A DNA stretch of 64,000 bases, from NCBI GenBank assembly GCA_023548195.1, contig JAJHZJ010000221.1, forward strand, positions 2,338,001-2,402,000, in the 5' to 3' direction. A program made the position numbers and the translations under genes. How positions within the stretch are numbered: position 1 is the stretch's first letter; each line of letters starts with the position of its first letter. Shown piece by piece: positions 57,495 through 64,000 of the stretch. Origin of the DNA: Bettongia penicillata ogilbyi (taxonomy: Eukaryota > Chordata > Mammalia > Diprotodontia > Potoroidae). The notes under the pieces are model-generated. The model was given only the letters and a program-made list of their open reading frames with translations. It had not been told where the DNA came from and searched no databases.

Positions 57495-58500
57495 TTTTTT
57501 TTTTTTAAAACAAGTCTTAATTGATATCTTTTGTTTCTTACGTCATCATAGTTATCTCAAGTATTCCCTCTTTTTCCCTTCTCAGAGAGCCATCCCATAA
57601 AACAAATAGTATTTTTTAGAGAGAAAAATAAGTCAGTACATCTGATCAGTATGTTGAAAAACTGAAAAAAATGTGCAATGTTTAACCCCTGTGAACCTTC
57701 CATGAAGAGGTGGGTTGTGATGAACCTCTCATTTTCAGTCTCTTTATTTGAGTCCTTGATGCTTACAATTTTGTTGCATTTTCTTTTGATTTTTTTGGTG
57801 TATAGTGAGAGAGCTACGTTCCTTGCATTGTTACTGTGTATGTTGTTTTCTTAGTTTTATTTCACTTTACATTAGTCCGTTTAGATGGGAAGCACAGGAA
57901 GGTGCTTCTCTGTATTTATCACACACACCATTTCCTACAGCACAGTAATATTTTAATACATTGATGTATCATAATTTTGTTTAGTCATTCCTCAATCAAT
58001 GACATCTTTTTTTGTTTCTAATTCTTAGCCACCTCAAAAAATGCTGTTATAAATATTTTGGACTATATGGGGACTTTCTTCTTATTAATAGTTTCCTTGG
58101 AATATAAGCCTAATAATGGAGTCTCTGGTTCAGAGTGTGAACATTTTAGTCACTTAATTCACATCATTCTAAATTGTTTTTCAAATTTCACAGCTCCATC
58201 AATAATACATGAATATGCCTGTTTTTTCACAACCCCTCAAACATTATCTATTGCCATTTTCTGGCTATTTTTGCTAATTTGTAGGGAATAAGGTAAAATT
58301 AAAGAGTTGTTTTAATATAAATTTCTCTTATTATTAGTGATTAAGAATATATCTGATATCTGTGAGAGGTTTGTGGTCAGATTTTCTCTTTGAAGAGTTT
58401 CATCTGTAATATTATGGTTGCAAATCCATTTAGAATGTATTGTGGAGTGTGGTATAAGATATTCATCTAAGTGTATACATTGATCAAAGCAGACTTCATA
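57495..58500 (-). mobile_element. Antisense L1 3' end
   Basis: Starts at a T-run (reversed poly-A, 57496-57508), then 'tctcagagagccatcccata' at 57581, 'cctcaaaaaatgctgttata' at 58032, 'aatataagcctaataatgga' at 58099. Confidence 0.8.
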
Positions 58501-58985
58501 GTAAGTCTCCTAAATGTAAGAACTGTATTGGCTGAGACTCACCTTTTAATTCATGTAATTTCTTGTATTTGATTTTTTGTGGATTCCTCCCAAATTCAAG
58601 AAAGACCAGGCAATAATACCCTTAAGAGTAGAAAAATTTCCTCATAAGTGGGCAGGAATTTTCATAGACCTTTTCCTTTGTTCCCAGAGCTTCAGTGGGA
58701 AGTCTACTCTCTGGCCTAAGTGTTCATATAAGGAAAAAAACACAGATAAAGATTTCCCTTTGTTCATATTGTGACTGGTGCAGTTGGATAGAAAATCAGT
58801 TGAGCAGTCTTTTCTCTTTTGCTTTTTCAGAGATGAAGGGTGGGCGATGATGGTGGTGGGACTTGGTCAGGGTTCTTCTATGCTTTTGTTTTGTCCTTCT
58901 TCCTTGTATTTCCCAGAAATGTTTGTGTTACAAAGAATGAAGACTCCCCTGTCCTGTTGGTATTTGCAATTTTACATCTTTGAGC

Positions 58986-59245
58986 TCACTAGGTGGCGCC
59001 ATTGTGCAGAGAGTGCTGAGCCTGCAGTCCAGAAGCACTGAGTTCCGATTTAATCTCAGACACTCTGTAGCTTTGTGATCTTGGGCAAGTCACTTCTGTT
59101 GCTTCAGTTTCCTTAACTGTAAAATGGGGCTAGTAATAGCACCTGCCTTGCAGGGTTGTTGGGAGAATTAAGTGAGATAATATTTGTCAGTCACTCAGCA
59201 TGGTGCCTGGAATGTAGTAGGCATTACATAAATGCTTTTTTCTCT
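58986..59245 (+). mobile_element. Near full-length MIR-type/marsupial SINE
   Basis: 'actaggtggcgccattgtgc', 'cttgggcaagtcacttctgt', 'ttgcagggttgttgggagaa', 'ggtgcctggaatgtagtagg' in order. Confidence 0.85.
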
Positions 59246-59249
59246 TTCC

Positions 59250-60875
59250 CTCCCTTTCCTTTTGTTATAATTATTCTTAGCATAACTGAAATTAGGACTC
59301 AAAAATGCAAGTTCTCCAGTTACGAATCGTTTTTTCTTAAACAAAGTTTAGCTAAGTTTGTTGTTTTCAAGTCAGGATAAAACCTATTTGTCTATCTTGA
59401 AACTCAAGTTTGCATCACACAGCACATACTTACTAGATATTAAATGGCGGATTTTCCTCTAAAAACTGTGTTATGAAGGAATTTGAGGAAAGCTGTTTCT
59501 GAAAAGTTTTAACCAAGTCTTTAGAGTTGTGGTCTCAATAGCCTTAAATACCTTCAAAAAACAAGGCCAAAGCTCTCAGCCCCTGTAGAGAGAAGGGAAG
59601 TTTGCAGTTATTTTTGTCAAGTGCTTGTTTTTTGTATTTCTGTCACTGCTGAATAACTCTTACCAATGCTCCAGTGTTTAGTCTTCCATGTTTTTGACAA
59701 GGTGAAAGGATTTTAAGAACATATCTTCAAGTCTCCAGTTATTAGGGAGAATGAAGGGCTTCTGTGGGAAGCAGAAATGAAGTTTTATTTGGAGAAAAAA
59801 GCAATCGGATGTGATGAAAGTGTAGAAAGAGACTTGGCTTTTGTCAGACCAGTGGAGGAAGCCTATTTACACTAAGGTAGAAGAAGGGAAAGGACAATTG
59901 TATGGTTACAGCTTAAAAATAGCTATAGATTGGTAACTCTTTCTGAGGAGGAAAGAGTTGGATGCTCCAAGGAGAAAGTAGCCGCTTGTCCTCCCAGGAA
60001 TTGTAAAGTTGAGCCAGAGAAATTTATAATGTGAGAGACATGCAGGACGGGGCCTAGGAAGAAGAGGAGTGAGGGTTATTACTGAGTAGCTCTTCGTTGA
60101 CCTGATAACAACTATTGTCTTCTTGGGACGCGTATCCAAGATATAACATGTAAATACTGTATTAAAAGGAAACACTCATCATAATTATTTGATATGCTAG
60201 GGGGGAAAATCCTATTTGAGAGTTAATCCATTTTTACTAGGACTCAGATATCACCTGGTGTCATTTCCTGTAGAGTATTAGCTAATACTGTAAATGATTC
60301 ACACCGTGGTGATATCTGGTTTCCAGGAAGTTTCTTTTCCTCAGCTTACCTTCTGATTTATTATGATTAAGATGTCTGAAATATTTGCTGTATTTTATGA
60401 GAATGTATAGTTTTCTCAACGTAACCTCTAAGGGGTACAAATATTTTTAGCTGAATGATACAGCACTAGGATAACATCAGATTTTTTTCTTTTGAGGAAG
60501 TAAAAGACAGGTGTTGGATTATCAACTTTAGAGACAGTTTCTCATCTTTTGACATTTATACTTTTAAGTTTTTTTGTATGTGGAAGATGGAAAATCATAT
60601 TAAGTAACACTTTTAATTTAATCCAGATGTTTTCAGGGAGGTGATTCCTTAACAATGGTAGCACCATGACCTGAAGCAGGACAAAACCACCATTCTTTGC
60701 TAAATATTTAGAAGATTCATCTTTCTCAGATTTCTTACTGATTTCAGAACCTGACAACATCTTGGGCCAGGAGTCTATGTAAATAACTTAGATTTATTGC
60801 TTGAAACATTTATAACATCATTTATTAAAAAGTAACAAAAGCTTATGTTTCTTTTGCAAGCTTGGGAGGTTTCTT
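59250..60875 (+). other. WDR70: WDR70 intron 5 stretch without recognised element
   Basis: No repeat or exon recognised; 58505-58985 is also unnamed. Confidence 0.6.
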
Positions 60876-60879
60876 TTAA

Positions 60880-61570
60880 ATAAATTTTAAATAATAATAA
60901 TTTGTGTGTGTATATATGCATACATATATATATTTACACCAAAATTTCTCCCAGTGCAATCTCTCCCTTTTCCCACCTCTCAGAGAATCATCTTATATAA
61001 CAAACACTATTTTAAAAAAAGCAGAAGAGAACAAAAATTTGCAAATGATATGTTGTAAAAATCTGATTATATTTAGCATTCTACATCCATGCAAAGGTGT
61101 GGGATGTAGGTTTATTTTTTTATGTCCCTTCTTCAGAGCCATGCTAATTCTTTGTAAGTTCACAGCATTCACTTTTCATTGTTTTATAGGTCTTTCTGTT
61201 TACATTGTTATAGTTATTGTGTATATTGTTTTCTCATCGTTTATACCACATTTTAATACTGCATTACATTTTATAAATCTTTCCATGCTTCTCTGTGTTC
61301 ATCATATTCATCATTTCTTCTAACACAGTAATGTTCTATTACATTCATGTACCACAATTTGTTTAGCCATCCTCAATCAATAAGCATCTATTTTGCGTCC
61401 AGTTCTTTGCCATCACAAGAGATGTACAGAGACATTGTTGTATATGGGGACTTTCTTTTCAATGACCTCTTTGGGGTACCCAGTATTGGAGTCTCTGGTT
61501 TAGAGAATATGGAATCTGAATTAAAGGGTGTAGACCTTTTAGTCAGTTTATTTGCATAATTCTTAATTGA
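60880..61570 (-). mobile_element. Antisense L1 3' end
   Basis: 'cccacctctcagagaatcat' at 60973, 'ttcattgttttataggtctt' at 61176, 'tcctcaatcaataagcatct' at 61370, 'agttctttgccatcacaaga' at 61402. A TG/TA-rich patch precedes it at 60900-60932. Confidence 0.8.
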
Positions 61571-61929
61571 AAAGCCTAGAAAATTTCACCAGAAGTACCA
61601 AAAGAAAGAGAGGATAACTAAAATCAGTTTGGAGTCAGTGCTTTTCCTAGAGTTAAGAATTGGTTGATGATAAATAGAAAGAAATAAAAGATCTCAGAAC
61701 CACCATAACACCATTGAGAAAACTTTTGTCCAGGTACATTGGAGAGCCATTCCCTTTCAGCCAGAAGTCACTAATTAGCAATTTGATCTCTGTATCATTC
61801 CCTTAAGATGTGAGATTGGAACCATGGATGGATCCTTATATTTACTGCTGTTGATTTTAAAATTCATTTAGGCTCCTAGTGAGTTTTCATTGAGAATTCC
61901 CTGATATGGTGTTTTTGTTACTAAGTCAT

Positions 61930-62764
61930 AATTTTATTTATTTATTAATTAAATTATTTTTTCCAAAAGTTCTTCTACCTTCTCTTTATCACTTCTCTCT
62001 CTTTTCCCCCTCACTCAGTGAGAAAGCAAGAAAAACAAAATCCCTGTTGTAAATAGGTACAGAAAAGTAAAACAAATTTCCATATTGGCTTTGTGCAAAA
62101 AAATTGTGTTTCAGTCTATACTCTGAGTCCATCACTTCGTTGTGTGTCATCTGGAATCATGGCTGGTGATTGGGATGAGTCAAGTTTTTAATTTTTACAA
62201 CTGATAGTCTTCTTTATAATATTGTTATTACTGTGTAAATTACTCTTGTAGATATACTCTCTTCATTCTTAATTCATATACATCTTCCCATGTTTCTTTG
62301 AAATGATTCCCTTCATCATTTCTTATAGCTCATCAATATTCTATCGTCATGTTCATATACCATAATATGTTTAGCCATTTCCTAAGTGATGAGTACCCCC
62401 TCAATTTCCAATTCTTTGCCATCACAAAAAGAGCTGCTATAAATGTTTTTGTATATTTGGGTCCTCTTCCTCTTTCTTTGCTCTCTTTGGGGATTGCTCA
62501 AGTAGCAATGTTATTATGTCAGAAAGTATGCACAGTTTAATAACTTTTGGGGCATAGTTCCAGAAGACTTTCCAGAATGACTAGACCAGATCATAATTCC
62601 ATCATCAGTGCATTAATGTACCTGTTTCATCAGGGGTTGTGAGGTAGAACATCAGAATTGTTTAAATTTCATTCTTGAATTATTATTGACAGGTAATTTT
62701 TTCATATAGCTGTTGATAGATTGAATTTCTTTTTCTGAAAATTGTATGCTCATATCCTTTGACC
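61930..62764 (-). mobile_element. Antisense L1 3' end carrying a hAT MITE at its edge
   Basis: 'tgagtccatcacttcgttgt' at 62123, 'ccaattctttgccatcacaa' at 62408, 'agagctgctataaatgtttt' at 62430, 'ttccagaatgactagaccag' at 62570, ending at 'catatcctttgaccatttat'. Confidence 0.82.
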
Positions 62765-62772
62765 ATTTATCA

Positions 62773-62975
62773 CAGAGGTGGGGAATCTGTGGCCTTGAGG
62801 CCACATGTGACCTGCTAGATCCTTGGGTGCTGTCTTTTGACTAAGTCCAAGTTTTACAGAACAAATTCTTTTGTTAAGGGGATTTGTTCTGTGAAATTTG
62901 GATTTAGTCAGAGGGCCGTACTTGAAGATCTAGAGGGCCACATGTGGCCTTGAGGTTGCAGGTTCCCCACTCCTG
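62773..62975. mobile_element. Complete hAT-type MITE with perfect 8-bp duplication
   Basis: 203 bp bounded by inverted ends 'cagaggtggggaatctgtgg' and 'gcaggttccccactcctg'. The inner arms 'gaggccacatgtg' and 'cacatgtggcctt' are also complementary, and the whole element can fold. ATTTATCA occurs directly on both sides (62765-62772 and 62976-62983). It has no coding capacity. Confidence 0.93.
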
Positions 62976-63734
62976 ATTTATCATATGAAGAATGTAAACC
63001 AAAGTTTTACCAGAAAAAGAGATGGACAAAAAGTCATTAAATACTTTAGTAATGTGATGTCTGGATGTATTTCCTGGAAAATGGGAAGTCTCATTTGGAG
63101 AACGCATTTTTGGAACAAACTGTAAGAAGAAAACAATAAATTTTATGAATGTAATTAAAATTTAAAGTAATTTATAATTTTAGGTATTTCTCTGTTAATC
63201 ATTCTGAGCCCAAAGTTGATATTTTGGCCAAAAGTATTCAAACAAAGCCTGAATAAACTAATTGATTGAACTGAAATGTTCATGAAATGTTTGTTTTTAG
63301 CATTGTCTTCAGAAGCAACCCTTTTGTTTAGATGCATAACTACTAAAAGGTTAGGAATAGTGTCAAATTAGATTGATTAGATTTGCTCTTTATATGTAAG
63401 GAAGGATTTTAAATTCTTTTTAACTACATACATATGTATGAAATGTTTAAAATGATACTATTTTATAATATATTAAGGCACATAGATAATTGTATGAGTT
63501 GAGATTGGAATTCAGTGCTCCTGTCTCACTTCTGTCATTGGCTTATTGTCACATGCTTATTGGCATGGAGATAGCCCTTTCTGTATCTTTTTTAGTAAAT
63601 GGGGGGATTTCTTTTGGAAGTTGTGGTCATATATGGAAACCACCACTTACACTCTTTGTTGGAATTTTATGAACAGAGAATTCCATTGCCTGGTAAACAT
63701 CTCAGCAAGGGCTTCTTCAAATTGCTTCTAAATT

Positions 63735-64000
63735 TCTTTTTTTTTTCCTTTTTTTTAAAATAAATTTATTTATTTAACTTTTTACATTCATTTTCACAAA
63801 ATTTTGGGTTCCAAATTTTCTCCTCATTTGTCCCCTCCCCCCACCCCAATACACCGAGCATTCTAATTGCCCCTATCACCAATCTGCCCTCTCTTCTATC
63901 ATCCCTCCCTTCCCTTGTCCCCATCTTCCCTTTTGCCCTGTAGGGCCAGATGACTTTCTATTCCCCATTACCTGTATTTCTTATTTCCTAGTAGCAAGAA
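63735..64000 (-). mobile_element. Antisense L1 3' end, cut by the window edge
   Basis: Begins at a T-run (63738-63757), then 'aaattttgggttccaaattt' at 63799 and a CCCTCCC-rich stretch, the reversed start of the L1 3' UTR. Confidence 0.8.

Larger units (their letters stand above)
55058..64000 (+). other. WDR70: WDR70 intron 5, open at the right edge
   Basis: Donor GTAAGT at 55058. I searched by eye for the next exon (PVHKIPDSHE-type sequence leading into the first WD40 blade) and did not find it. 62985-63735 is unnamed. Confidence 0.75.

Overview
The window is a stretch of vertebrate nuclear genome, most likely from a marsupial. Coding sequence is split into short exons with GT-AG introns and one GC-AG intron. 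CpG-rich promoters sit in an AT-rich background. The interspersed repeats are L1, L2, MIR-type SINEs, SINEs with an RTE/BovB-like 3' tail, hAT-derived MITEs and an old ERV-L-like pol fragment. The tRNA-headed SINE with the tail read at 15545-15741 and the many L1 3' ends of a non-eutherian type point to a marsupial; the species cannot be fixed from the sequence alone.

Two protein-coding genes lie head to head. On the minus strand, NUP155 (inner-ring nucleoporin) has its first coding exon at 21694-21856. Exons 2 to 14 run leftwards to 60-170, giving 545 codons, about the first 40 percent of the protein and essentially its beta-propeller half. The reading frame closes exactly across all 14 exons. 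On the plus strand, WDR70 starts at 32716 and its first five coding exons (162 codons) run to 55057. Its WD40 propeller exons lie beyond the right edge. The same head-to-head NUP155/WDR70 pair is found in human 5p13.2.

Layout: 1-21693 is NUP155 exons 14 to 2 and introns, with L1 copies that are all antisense to the gene. 21560-22560 is the NUP155 CpG island promoter. 22560-32450 is repeat-rich intergenic DNA (MIR, antisense L1 endonuclease region, ERV-L-like pol, a long antisense L2 with an open 165-codon frame, RTE-tailed SINE, sense L2). 32450-33290 is the WDR70 CpG island with a duplicated ETS-type element and a downstream polypurine tract. 33300-64000 is WDR70 introns 2 to 5, again mostly antisense L1 with L2, SINEs and two dated hAT MITE insertions.

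The two genes have no shared pathway beyond nuclear housekeeping: NUP155 builds the nuclear pore scaffold, and WDR70 is a nuclear WD40 protein reported with CUL4-DDB1 and H2B ubiquitination in DNA repair. I found no undescribed biological system. The most useful observations are the GC-AG intron, a conserved disease-linked arginine, nested insertions with readable target-site duplications, the strand bias of L1, and repeats that touch both promoters. Coordinates of exons are base-level; coordinates of repeats are by eye and approximate unless a target-site duplication is given.
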